64,000 bases of DNA from Nymphaea colorata (Eukaryota > Streptophyta > Magnoliopsida > Nymphaeales > Nymphaeaceae), in assembly GCF_008831285.2 (NCBI RefSeq), contig NC_045138.2, positions 21,051,934-21,115,933 of the forward strand, read 5' to 3'. Below the pieces are notes generated by a model. The model made no database searches. It worked only from the letters and a program-made list of their open reading frames with translations, and was not told the origin of the DNA. Shown here piece by piece: positions 32,421-48,780 of the stretch. Within the stretch, counting starts at the first letter, position 1; each line of letters starts with the position of its first letter. A program made the translations under genes and the position numbers.

Positions 32421-35400
32421 TGTTACTTCTATTTTAAACAAGGTCAAGTCCTGAAATTACATTCTGCAGCTGAAAATTAGTCAAAAGAACTAGGCTTACC
32501 TCCGCCCTAGTCTCTGAAACATGGTAATAATTGCTTAGTCTACCAAATAAGCATATTTGCTTGTCCAAGAAAAATACTTGGTCCATATAGTATGAAAGTA
32601 CTTGAATTGAAAAAAAAAAAAAAAAAACTCAAACAATGAAGATATTTTTGTGGTATTATAAGCTAAACATGCACACAAACAAGTCCTAGAGCACCTCTGA
32701 AAGACCCAAAAGCAGAAACCTAAATATCATCTAGGTGGCATGCTAATGCACAAAGTTTAGTATTCTCCATGCATAATTTTGAATTATCCATTTAGATCTC
32801 ATGATAAACAGAACTCAGATACCTTGACATTGGATTGGAATTAGGTATGAATTTGGCCGTGAATATTCCCAGATGATTAGACAATCATTTTGCTGACTGT
32901 ATTTTTCCATTTTCTAAAATAGTCAAGAAAAGACCCAGAAAGGTTCCTCCATTTCATTGGCCTTGCATGAAGAGATGACACTCTAAACTTCAAGTTCTTA
33001 ATGTGATTCAACTTGAATCCATTAAACAATAAATCCAACCCCAGGGCTGCACCATATCATGGACTTCTCAAAACATTATATTTATATTGAAGGATTTTAC
33101 CTTCATTAAATTGTAGCTTAAATTTCAGCCATTAGTTCATTGAAAAGGGTTATGTTCTTCCACAACAATTCTAGAAACAAAAATGATACATCATGCTTCT
33201 GTGTGTGCAGATGCACGTGTCCTTGTGTGTGTGAGCGAGCGAGAAAGAGAGAGAGAGAAAGAGAGAGAGAGAAAGAGAGAGAGAAACTACTGAGTGATAT
33301 CATGCATGTAATCTAACACCAGCCTCCAAGAAATTATTTATGGCAGTTCATTGCATCACAAAGTGCCAGAACACATAATTACCACAAGAACAAAGGCCTT
33401 CAAAGGGGTTCCTATAAGTTACCTTCTCTATGTTCTCTTCGTTTAGCTCAAGACCTCCTGTCTCTTCATCTGCAACTTGCTCAACAGCAAAAATTTCTGG
33501 GATCCTTTCCATTAGACGCCGTTCAATTCCCATTTTCATAGTCATGACTGAACTTGGACAAGAGCCACAAGCTCCTTGCAATTTCAACCTGACAACATTG
33601 CCATCTATCTCATGCAAAGCCACATTGCCTCCATCTGACATAAGATAAGGTCGCACTTCATCCAACACTGATTCAACATTTTCAGCTGTAAGTGGCAACC
33701 CCAATGCAGATTCAGGTGTCGCAACAGCCTTAATTCCTGCATAAACAAAAGAGTCAAACAAATTCAACACTCATTTGATATAGAGGAAACCAATTGCATA
33801 ACTTCCTTTGCAGTAACTTTATAAAATCCATTTGAAGTTTTAAACTCAATCACAAACTAAATCAACCATTTTACAAAATGCAATGAAAGAGGATGTTGGC
33901 TTCCCAAACATAATCACATGGTAATTCCCCAATAAAAGAAAGACACTCACAGTGAACATAGCATATCATAAGTTAAGAATATAATACTCAGGACATCAGA
34001 CATGTAAATTATACATACATATAAACCCAGAGTCACAAAATTTGGTCCTTCATATCCCAGCAACAGAAATCTCGTAATAGATATAGGTATCATAAATCTG
34101 AAGAAATTAAAAAACACACAAAAGAAAAGAAACAAACTCAAAATATAGGGGGGGAAATTTTAAATCCATTATTGACATAAACATAAAGTAGCCTGAAAAA
34201 TTGATGCCAACTTGACTTTTTAAGTTTTAAATCTTCTCCAAGAAAATTCTCTACTAGTCTGATATTCTCAATGTAATAATCGACACACTCAATACCTTTA
34301 TATTTATTGGACCAACAATAAAGCATTTTGAGGAATTGACCAACTGAACAAGAAAGTTCAGAATTTTGAAACTAGTTTGACAAGACCATTAGCTTGAGAT
34401 TGGTACCACAAGATTGGCTGTCGTAATGAAGCTTAAAATAGATTACAGCAGATGGACATGAATCATTAAGCAAATAAGCTAGACAGTAATAAATCCTTTT
34501 GAAAGAATACTTATAGAAATATGTGATCAACCATTTCGTTGAAAAAAGGACATAATAAAAGTTCCAAAAAAGATTATTATTGAAAACCAGATATGAGAAA
34601 ATGCATGAACAAGAGGAACACATCCTTAATACAATAAAAAACATATTTCTTCTTTGACATTGTTTCTGTGTCACTTAGCTTTAATTAATAAAACTAGAGC
34701 CCAAAGCAAAACCAGGGAACCAATCAAAAGGTAAACAACTTAAAAGGAACATTCATGACAATGGACCCACTTTAAACAGATAATTCCAGAAAGGGGATGG
34801 GATTGTCCTTTATAAACCCTAAAAAAGAAGCATCATTCTCAGATTTAAAACTTATGACTGCATACATGCATCTGCAGAGTACTTACCCTGCATTCACAAT
34901 TGGGAAAGAAGAAACCATTCAACCAATGAAAATTTGCAATGAAGCCATCTTCTATAAGAATAGCAGTTTGAAAAATATATCTGCGTGTGAAATTCAAAAG
35001 AACCTATAGATATTGGAGACTTGATTAAAAAGGAAATGTCCACAGATGTTAAGACTTCAGGCAGACTGCTTTTAGCCAAGAAGTTTCACAGTGTTAAGAC
35101 CTTGTCTGATATTAACAAGTGTAATCCAAGAAGTATATCATATTAGCCAGACTTCGACAATCTATGAAAACAATACAAGATAGAAATCATCCTCTCATAA
35201 ATAAAAGTGAATACCCCGGTTCGAAATCAAAGAGAAAGACAATCGTCCTTACTAGGGAACTAATCCTCAAACAATTAGCAACTCACTTTATGCTGCAATC
35301 AGTTTCCCAAGTGAAAGTAAAATTCCAAAGGGCATCTACACTTTCTTCTTTGAAGATGGCCCGGAAAAATCGTCAAAAAAGAACAAGAGAAGAGAAGCCG

Positions 35401-36561
35401 AGGGAGCCTCGCCCTATAGGTTTCGCAACACAAACAAGAAGAGCCTTGACCTAACAGTCTCGGGGAACCTCGCCGGGATCAGGGCGCCCAAGCGTAGTTC
35501 AGCGCTCAGGCTAAAAAACGCGCCCACAAAGGTCTCGACAAGCTGAGCTCCGAAAAGGGCCCCTCTCTGATAAGGAAGGAAACGACATAATCTAAATTTC
35601 CTCTCAACGCCCCATTTTAGAGTCATTTCCACGATTTGAGCAACTCTCGTGGAGCAACAGGTATTTGATCCAGCGGACTGAGTTTGAAATTATTTGAATA
35701 CATTGGGGAGAAAGAAACACTTTTAAAGAATGACAATAAGAGCAAGAGACAACGATAAAAAGAAAAATACTTCTAGAGCCTACGAACTAGCCGGAAATAT
35801 ACCAGTTGAAAAATTAAGTTTACTAATGTATGCCGGTCCGATGCGTCACAACTCACAAGGAGCAGGCTGAGGGTTATAAGCAAATTATTTCCAATAAGTC
35901 CAAACTCGTAAATGTGATTCTTTTGAGATTCCCAGTTTCCATTGTAGCAGAATGGAGTTTCCTTGTTTGAGGCTGAGGGTTAGTCACTTCTTCCATTTCA
36001 TAATAATTTCCAAGTTAAAAAACACAAGCCCCTTGGCAGCTGTAACAAATTTTTACCCTTTCCTCATACTCCAGGAACAGTTCCCAAATCAACAACTCCA
36101 TGGACAGATTACCCAAAGAAAAACGTTGACAAGCAAAATCAATTAGCTCGGAAAAGATCGGCGAAAAGGAGAATACCCAGTCAACAATATGAGAGTAAAC
36201 TCGAAGATACGCATAAAATGAAACACACGGACATGAGAGAAACACACAGGAAATGATGAAAAGTAAGAGGGAAAATGAATTTTTACCACACTGCCTTCGA
36301 ATCGTCACGGCACGGAGACGACAGTAGGAGTGATTTGGAACCACGAATCCCTTTGTCCTACGGAAGAACCTGAAACTCGAATTCTGCAGCTCCAACGAAG
36401 TAAGAATGAATCCAATATACATAAGGAGAAAAACTTTTTCCCAATCCATGAAAAGGTGGGGATCAAACCTTGGCGAGAGGGAGACAGGCAGAAGCAGCAG
36501 CAGAGGAAGACGAAGAGGCCTCGAGGGCTTGCCGGCCCATGCAGCAAGACGGTGCCGCCAT
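28873..36561 (-). CDS. NFU2: Chloroplast NifU-like scaffold protein (NFU), four exons, 230 aa
   Basis: NFU proteins assemble [4Fe-4S] clusters and pass them to plastid targets such as photosystem I. Exons: 36561..36469, 36383..36287, 33736..33423 and 29061..28873, giving 31+33+104+62 residues. All junctions are GT-AG in phases 0, 1 and 0. Residues 1 to about 65 are Ser/Ala/Arg-rich and fit a transit peptide. The first NifU domain (from about 80) carries the cluster-binding Cys pair in GACGSCPSS. The second (from about 169, VLEEIRPYL to IAAVQLL) lacks CxxC, as in plant NFU1-3. Length matches NFU2/NFU3 (about 235 aa); NFU3 is not excluded. Exon 2 has an alternative in-frame acceptor adding two residues. 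Introns are about 85, 2550 and 4361 bp; the last holds a hAT element. Confidence 0.93.
30355..30418. repeat. (TA)n then (CA)n microsatellite
   Basis: Continuous TA steps followed by ACACAC steps, inside NFU intron 3. The tyrosine/isoleucine ORFs over it are artefacts. Confidence 0.9.
31189..31522. mobile_element. hAT-like MITE with perfect 8-bp duplication, inside an NFU intron
   Basis: 334 bp. Left end CTATGTCACATGGGTGCG; reverse complement of the right end CTAAATCACACGGGTGCA. AGTGTATG flanks both sides (31181-31188 and 31523-31530). GC-rich subterminal DNA surrounds a (TA)n core. No ORF. Confidence 0.75.
32378..32418. repeat. (TA)n microsatellite
   Basis: About 20 TA units within NFU intron 3. 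Confidence 0.9.
33423..33736 (-). CDS. NFU2: NFU exon 3 (CxxC NifU domain)
   Basis: The acceptor TTTGTTTATGCAG is followed by GA, completing a Gly codon, then IKAVATPES. The exon contains [17 protein letters not shown] and GACGSCPSS and ends NEENIEK before donor GTAACT. Confidence 0.95.
33737..36286 (-). other. NFU intron 2 (2.55 kb)
   Basis: Mostly AT-rich intron. A GC-richer patch at about 35390-35640 stands out and is discussed as a finding. No nested ORF with family similarity. Confidence 0.7.
36287..36383 (-). CDS. NFU2: NFU exon 2 (transit peptide end)
   Basis: 97 bases encoding [12 protein letters not shown] onward to RRQC plus one base of a Gly codon. Basic and Ser-rich, as plant NFU sequences are just before KAVATP. 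Donor GTAAAA at 36286. The acceptor after CTGCAG is preferred over one six bases upstream. Confidence 0.85.
36469..36561 (-). CDS. NFU2: NFU exon 1 (start codon, transit peptide start)
   Basis: ATG 36561 opens [20 protein letters not shown], followed by an Ala/Ser-rich stretch to LAK and donor GTTTGA. The (GA)n run just upstream is most likely 5' UTR, which is why the longer open frame beyond it is not used. Confidence 0.85.
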
Positions 36562-36584
36562 TGCAGCCGCCAACGCCTGCCCAC

Positions 36585-36594
36585 CTCTCTCTCT

Positions 36595-36627
<33 letters not shown>
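36585..36627. repeat. (CT)n run in the NFU 5' leader
   Basis: On the minus strand this reads (GA)n, 25-65 bases upstream of ATG 36561. GA-rich leaders are common in plant genes. Confidence 0.85.
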
Positions 36628-41999
<5,372 letters not shown>

Positions 42000-44950
42000 A
42001 TTTTCTGTTTCAACTGCACTGCAGCTGCCAAAACTTTGTTAGCATTGTTCGGTTGGCCGACCATGAACTTTTTTGTGCTGAGTTTTTGCAATATATGTGC
42101 CAATAATTGTCTTTGATTTTACGGGCATCACATGAAAGAGAATGTACTTTGCTTGAGACAGTTGAGGTAAATATTTAACTGGCTGATCAAATATATAACT
42201 AAGTTATATTATGAATATTTAAGTTGGCCTTGACAATGTGAAAATGAAATACTGTCCTCCTAACATGTCGAGATGTCGAAGTGACTGGTCTAGCTGTTTC
42301 CTCTTTGTCATGAAAATAAGAAGCACAAAGGACGGCCTTTTTGTACTTCCTTCCGTTGGATATATTCCTAGGCAGTTGCAGAATCAGAAATCTCAGGGTG
42401 GCGCAGGTGCATAGTGAACCAAAGAACAAATCACTTGTAAACTAGACTATCATATGTGAAGAAAAAGCAAATCAAATATATTTTATCTCCAACGGTGGAT
42501 CAAGACGATGCTAACGAAGCGCCACAGTTCATGCTGAGCTGTCTTTAAGCTCAAGGATCTAGAAACCAACAGTTGTGGAAGTTGAAACAGGATGGTACTA
42601 CGCATGGAACAAAAGCTAAGGGCACCAGTCAAAATTAAACGTGTCCAAAGCTGAGAGATCTTGCATCTCTTTTCCCTTCAACCTAGATTGTTACCGGCTT
42701 TGGCAACTTCATTACAAGTTATGAAGAAAATTTCATTTTAAATAGTCTCCATTGGCTAGAGCTGTTTTCATTAGGCACAAGAACTCAATAGATATGGCTA
42801 CCTGTATATAATGGATAGATGACCATCTTTTGACTAAATGCTTGAAAATTTCTCTGTATAGAACATATAGGCGCTTCAGGCATGAATTTGACTCAAACTA
42901 ACAAGAAATCCTACAAACAGTTGTAAGGTATGTAAAGGCATGTGAAGTGCGGGTACCCTGTCTCAGATGAAAGCTTACACATGCAGAAGTACAAATAGAA
43001 CTCTAGCCAGTCCAAGTATGTAAAGCAATGCTATTATAAATTCAGTATAAAAACAACAGCTAAAAGATTGACAGGACGAAGAGGAATTACTTCTTCTGCA
43101 GATTGTTAACTTGGGTAGATGCCTTGATAAAATCAATCAATGTATGGCCACAAGGTACAGACGTACGGTAGCCAAACATCTCATGGTACAGATAAAATAG
43201 TAATAATTAGACAGGAAAATACTATCATTTTACATGATTTTGGTATTCTCATTCCAAGCTTTGCTGAAATGCAAACAAAAAACACTATCATTTTACATGA
43301 TTTTCGTCTTCTAATTCCAAGCTTTGCTGAAATGCAAACATCATTATTGTCCTTTTATAGATTTTTTTTTTTTGCTTTATTGGTTGAGCTCTTTTGAGAT
43401 TTTAAAAGAGAAAGAAAACACAGAGATCGGCAGGGTGGACACAGCACTTCGTTCAAATAAAATAGAAAACGTAGTCGACACAGAAAATTAGAACAAGCGA
43501 ACCTCAAACATTTTCCCCCACCATTGAAGGAGAAAGGGGCACGAATTGTTGCTGAATGGTAATGACTTTCCATCAAGCATGCTTTTGCAAATTAGATTCT
43601 TTCAGACTCTTTTGTAATCATCGTCCTGAACGCACAAGAGAGAGAAAGAGTATAAATAGGAGGAATTAGTATATCCAAGGCCACTTAGGTGAGGGGACAA
43701 AACATGCCAAAGGATATTTTAAACAAAATATAAATATTCTATTATGCTTATAAAGACTAATTTAACTTAAAATGTGTTAATTAGTTTGATATGTCATAGG
43801 AGCCTTTCAGTTTTTATTACTATAAAAATATTATTAAAGCATGTTAGATTGCATAAAATAGTATTTAGTAAGAATTTTGAAGAGTCCAGTTTTTGTCCTC
43901 GACCTAGTGGTATGGGATCTATCAATTACTCTATATACAAAACAGGTAGGTGTCAGTATTTTTGGTGTTAGATTCATCAAGAATGATCTTAGTCATTGAC
44001 TTGGTTTAGATAGATTATTGAAGAAAAAAGAAGAGAGGAAAATAAAAATATCTAGATAGATTGTTGTAGAAAAAAGAAGAGAGAAAAAGAAAGACATTTT
44101 AGTTGTTACGATGTCTGGCCCAAAAAAGAAAAGATATCGGGCCCGGAAAATGGTGCAGATTTCATTTTTTAGGGCAAGTTCTTAGGACAATAGCAGTGTG
44201 CTACTGTTGTCAAACCGCCTTTAAGGGGCCGTTTGGAAATAGTTACTGTCTCATGATTCCAGCCCAAAAAATAGAGTAGATTCATGGAACACTTGGGACA
44301 ATGACTCATGAATTTGCTTCATTTTTTTTTTGGCAAGTTCTTGGAACAAGAACAGTGTGTTAAGGTTTTCTAACAGGCTTTTATTCCTTTTAAATTCAGA
44401 GTTCCAAAGCACAAGGATTGTAGGATATCTATATATATATATATATATATACATACATGATATACTTATTTGTTGTTAATACAATCACATGAACTGATTC
44501 ATGAAAACATTAAATTTAGTTTTTTGTATGAGTCCAATACAACAAACTTTAGTTTTTATTTTCTTGTAAAAGTACTGTAAGATTACGCCTCACTTTTAAA
44601 GGGGTATTGAGGACATGCTCAGGCGTGAATACGTTCCATTTGAAGATCCGAATTGCATAAAAATGCAGTTAAATGAAAGAACTGCAACTTACAAAATTTT
44701 CTTGTTATACCACCAAAGGTTAATCATATTTTTGTCAATTTTTTCTTTGCTTATTTACATATCGTGCCTGTTTTTTACCGCTTCATAATGGAGCTAGCGT
44801 TCTTGGTGCACAAGATAGAAATTTCACACCCTGGAAAAAAGGTCATAAGAACTTGTCCGCGCTGATAGTGTATTTTACTGTAATTTGAGACTGTAATTGT
44901 TACTTTTCTTTGAGATACTGAATCTTCATTAAAACCCATTTTTTGAATCC
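42000..44950. other. 3' flank of the GNAT gene and following intergenic DNA
   Basis: The first 100-400 bases probably hold the GNAT 3' UTR. Beyond that, only a 63-bp direct duplication at 43221-43346 and MITE-like fragments with CCGTTTGGAAATAG (44223 onward) are visible. No gene was recognised. Confidence 0.45.
43221..43346. repeat. 63-bp direct duplication
   Basis: ACTATCATTTTACATGATTT at 43221 recurs at 43284, and both copies run to AGCTTTGCTGAAATGCAAAC with few changes. Confidence 0.75.
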
Positions 44951-44953
44951 TTT

Positions 44954-45100
44954 AGGGGCTGTTTGGCAATAGCAACAATTTTCTATTGCTTGAATTTGTC
45001 TTAGCAGTTGAGACAGATTAGTAAAACACTGTCTTACAGTATTGCATGAATTTGTCCAATCTTTGGCGCAAGTTCAGAAAACAGTTGCCAAACCGCCCCT
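44954..45100. mobile_element. Short hAT-type MITE (GGGGCNGTTTGGCAA ends)
   Basis: 147 bp from AGGGGCTGTTTGGCAATAGC to an inverted AGGGGCGGTTTGGCAACTG. No transposase. The target duplication is not clear. Confidence 0.6.
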
Positions 45101-45336
45101 TCGGGAGGAAGCTGTCAAAAATCATTAGATCATAGTCTCTATGACTAGAGCAGTTTATATGTTAACCCCGATGTTTAACCAGGTGAGCTTGGTTAAGTGT
45201 CCATGCTGGTGCAGGTTTTCACACCCTCCCTTCTCACAACCATAACACCCAAATCGCCTTCTTCAAGACTCAGGAGTTACAAATTAAATATTATGTTTGG
45301 TTTGCCAATATGGTTATAATTAATGACCTCTTCACT

Positions 45337-45767
45337 CTCATAAAGATCGTTAACCGAACATGCTACACTCTGTTATAGCCTTGGAGGTGATACCCTTGTC
45401 ATGTTTTAACTTGTATGTGGCCTCATAAAGATTGTTAACCGAACATGCTACACTCTGTTATAGCCTTGGAGGTGATGCCCTTGTCATGTTTTAACTTGTA
45501 TATCAGTGGCCTCATAAAGATCGTTAATCGAACATGCTACACTCTGTTATAGCCTTGGAGGTGATACCCTTGTCATGTTTTAACTTGTATATCAGTGGCC
45601 TCATAAAGATCGTTAATCGAACATGCTACACTCTGTTATAGCCTTGGAGGTGATACCCTTGTCATGTTTTAACTTGTATATCAGTGGCCTCATAAAGATC
45701 GTTAACCGAACATGCTACACTCTGTTATAGCCTTGGAGGTGATACCCTTGTCATGTTTTAACTTGTT
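45337..45767. repeat. Tandem array, about 4.9 copies of an 85-89 bp unit
   Basis: Units begin CTCATAAAGATCGTTAA at 45337, 45422, 45511, 45600 and 45689. Each continues through GAACATGCTACACTC, TTATAGCCTTGGAGGTGAT and GTCATGTTTTAACTTGTA. The first unit is 85 bp and lacks a few bases near TATATCAGTGGC; the later ones are 89 bp and nearly identical. Confidence 0.95.
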
Positions 45768-46109
45768 CCTCCCCCTTTGCAATAGAAGCTAAGTTATAAT
45801 TTGTTAAAATTTCCAAATGTTATATCGATTGTAGAGATCAACCTTTAAATTACTTCATGTGAGTTGGGGTATGGAGGTATTGGTCCGAACCTTATAAGTT
45901 CAGAAAATTTGGGTACAGAGGGCAGTGGTAGTTCATACATATAACTCCAGTAAATAATGTTAAAAATAATGACAAAATAAAGCGAACGATTGATCCTTTT
46001 TTACTTTAATCAAAGTGGATTTAACACAGACCCGATCTATGCCCATGACTCAAAAAATTGCACTACCAATCCACGAGTATGCCAAACATCCCCATATACA
46101 CCAGCTTGG

Positions 46110-46190
46110 TGCATTTGATTGGGCTAGCAGCTGGTAGGCAGACAGTCACTGGTTCAAGTTCTATAAGCGCCAGCTTCTTGCCCTTGCCAT
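46110..46190 (+). mobile_element. tRNA-derived SINE-like fragment
   Basis: TTGATTGGGCTAGCAGCTGG is followed by GGTTCAAGTTC, spaced like pol III A and B boxes. It resembles the 10803 copy. Confidence 0.4.
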
Positions 46191-47617
46191 GCATGTTATA
46201 TTTTATCGTATCAAGTCATTGATTCCAATCTTTCTCACCTTTTGACATATTTTGTTCATATTGATTTAAAATTCATTGTATTACATCTCTACGTTTGTAA
46301 GAAGTTGACCACATTCATTGACATTTGGAACCATTAAATGCACGCTTATAAAGCAAACGTATTTTTTTAATCTTGTTCATTTGTCCTTTTCCATTTAGTT
46401 AAGTATTGTTGTTATTGTTGTTATAGCTGCCGTTGTATGCAAGCCGTCGTTACTAACATGCATCACTATAAAACCATTTTGGTTTGTACATATTTAAAAC
46501 GGTCTCAATCAATATCATATATAACTTTACAACATGTGAGGATCCATTAAATTAAGCAATAAGCGCATGCAAATCAAAATTCCCAAAAAAGTATCTGAAT
46601 TTTATTTAATTTATTAACCGTGTCTGGAAATATATGGGATAGCTTTGATGTAGATAATATTAGGCGCTTTTCTACACGGAATGGTAGTTTTCAATCTGGT
46701 TTGAGTACTCACATGAGTCGAGCCCGCACTTGGGGGAAATAACACATTGTATATCCCAGATTTAAAAATTAAAGAAAGTTTGAACCATTTACATACATAT
46801 TAAAATACAATAAGGCACCAATCTGTAATAAACTAATTTATATACATGCATATGATAAACTGCCCACACTAGCTCACATATGCTTCCAACGGAAGAAGTT
46901 GGATGCATAAGAGACCAAAATTTCAGGGGCTTGCAAGTTCCAAAATTTGCTTGACCGTTGGTCATGGTAGGGCGAAATTTTTTAATAAAATATTAGTGAT
47001 AAAAAAAATAATTTTTTACGGGTAATTGTTAATATTTTCTGAAAGTAACTTTTAAATGCTCAAAATAATAATAATAATAATAATAATAAATTAGATTTGT
47101 GTCACTGGGACAAATTTTAAAATGGTTAAATAACTATTGTTTGCTCAAAGTCAATGTATCATGGAAATGCTTCAAACCTCAAAGGTTTTATCTTTTAATA
47201 TATGGCTAGTGATAAGGATTTCCCCTCTCTTGCCCTAAAAAGAAAGTAAGAAAAAGTGTCAACATCATACCAAGTTGGCTTTTAGATATATTAAAGTAGA
47301 AATTTTCAACTAATGATGCTAAAGTTTAAGCTATTTAGTCGACTCAAATTGTAGAAATCAAGAAGTTTGAGGAACTCAAAAGCAGAAGACAATGGTTTGG
47401 TCTCAAATATTGATCCCTAGCAAGCATAATCTACAAGGATAATACATTTCTCCAAATATTTATGAAAGATAATTCCAGTTACGAATGAAGGCATGCATGG
47501 AACTACTTTGTTGAAAATTATGGGTACAAATTGCACCAAATCAAACCTTCATTCATGTTTTTTGTCCCTTCTTGTGAGAATTTAAATATTATCATGAATG
47601 AAGTGGACTTTTCTATG

Positions 47618-47700
47618 CTTTGTTCCTTGTTGGGGGTGTGCAAAGAGGCATGTCTCTAGTTCAATTCCTCTGGGTGCTATGTCTTTTTGTCATAGGTGGT
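47618..47700 (+). mobile_element. tRNA-derived SINE-like fragment
   Basis: A B-box-like AGTTCAATTCC follows CAAAGAGGCATGTCTCT and precedes CTGGGTGCTATG. The third SINE-like piece in the window and the weakest. Confidence 0.3.
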
Positions 47701-47929
47701 AAAAGTATATACCATTACTATTGCTGCTACAGACATAACCCAAGACCAGAGGCCAGGAGAATGCAGGCATTTGGGCCTCTTTTTCGGAAGGTTGGTTATT
47801 AACCTTTCGCTCACTCAAAAATTAAACTATATACATCATGCATGTAAAGCCTAAACTATAAAAAAATTGAGCAAGTGTCACTTGATTCAGCAATAATCTA
47901 ACATGAATACCAACATTCTTTATCATGTA

Positions 47930-48284
47930 TATCGTAGTCGAAGTTTTAAACAGTGGGGTTTTTCTCGGGTATAATATGGTGAACTTGAAAAAAAAAAAGA
48001 AAAAATGTAAAAAATACAATAAATTTTTAAAATTTTTAAAAAACTAAAAATGAGAGAAAGATAAAATAAGTGAGAAACTAGTAACACAATTGTCAAAAGA
48101 TAAGCAACTTTGCAACAAATAAAAAATTGAAAATGAAAAAGAAACTATTTGGCATTAAAAAATGAAAAACGTGAAAAAATGAGAAAAAACACGTTTTTTA
48201 CTTTTAACATTTAAAAAAACACTTTTTTTAAGTTTTAATAGATAATTTAATTTATCACGTTTTTTCATGTTTTTTGTGACTATA
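47930..48284 (+). mobile_element. AT-rich MITE, TATAGTCACAAA family
   Basis: 355 bp, collinear with 6087-6474: TATCGTAGTC start, AACAGTGG.GTTTTTCTC, GTGAACTTGAAAAA and AAACTAAAAATGAGAG, ending TTTTTTGTGACTATA. Confidence 0.6.
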
Positions 48285-48496
48285 CTGTATATTAAATATA
48301 GACATGATCCTGCACACTTACTCACCACATCAAGCGAACTGAATCTGTGATTCTCCACACATGCCACTTGCAGTATGTGGCTTGCAAGGCATCTCTATGA
48401 TTGCAGATATTTTCTTGACAGCACTTAAAACAAAAAACAACTTGCAGGATGACAGTTGACTGCCTGCCATAAATTTATCTGGGGAGATCTGGGAGA

Positions 48497-48532
48497 GAAG
48501 AAGAAGAAGAAGAAGAAGAAGAAGAAGAAGAT
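48497..48532. repeat. (GAA)n microsatellite
   Basis: About 11 GAA units. Confidence 0.9.
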
Positions 48533-48584
48533 TAAGTTCCTGTTTGGGAAGGTTGGAGAAGAGACCAGCTAACCAAGCACTAAT

Positions 48585-48772
48585 CAGTGGCGGAGATACA
48601 TGCGAGTTGGCGTAGGCCACCAGCTACACCAGCCCATCAAAAATTTCATTTTAAAAATTCAGAATTATATTGTAATGGTTTAAAAATTACGCGAAGCGCT
48701 CACACCGCATGTCCACAGCTGGGTTGGTGACTCGAGTGCCCCTCAACCAAAAAAATCTTGGCTTTGCCACTG
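48585..48772. mobile_element. Short hAT-like MITE (CAGTGGCG ends)
   Basis: 188 bp from CAGTGGCGGAGATAC to TTGGCTTTGCCACTG, which are inverted. Flanks GCACTAAT (48577-48584) and GTACTAAT (48773-48780) differ at one base. Same family as 9145-9312. Confidence 0.65.
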
Positions 48773-48780
48773 GTACTAAT

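Larger units (their letters stand above)
29062..33422 (-). other. NFU intron 3 (4.36 kb) and its contents
   Basis: Holds the hAT-like element 31189-31522, (TA)n/(CA)n runs at 30355-30418, 31298-31332 and 32378-32418, and a GA-rich run at 33238-33290. No nested gene was recognised. Confidence 0.7.
45768..47929. other. Intergenic stretch, SINE-like pieces only
   Basis: About 2.2 kb with an ATAATAAT run near 47066. No gene was recognised. Confidence 0.4.

Noticed and set aside
46110..46190. Possible tRNA gene
   Set aside because: Only the B-box-like part is convincing; no cloverleaf forms. Kept as SINE-like.
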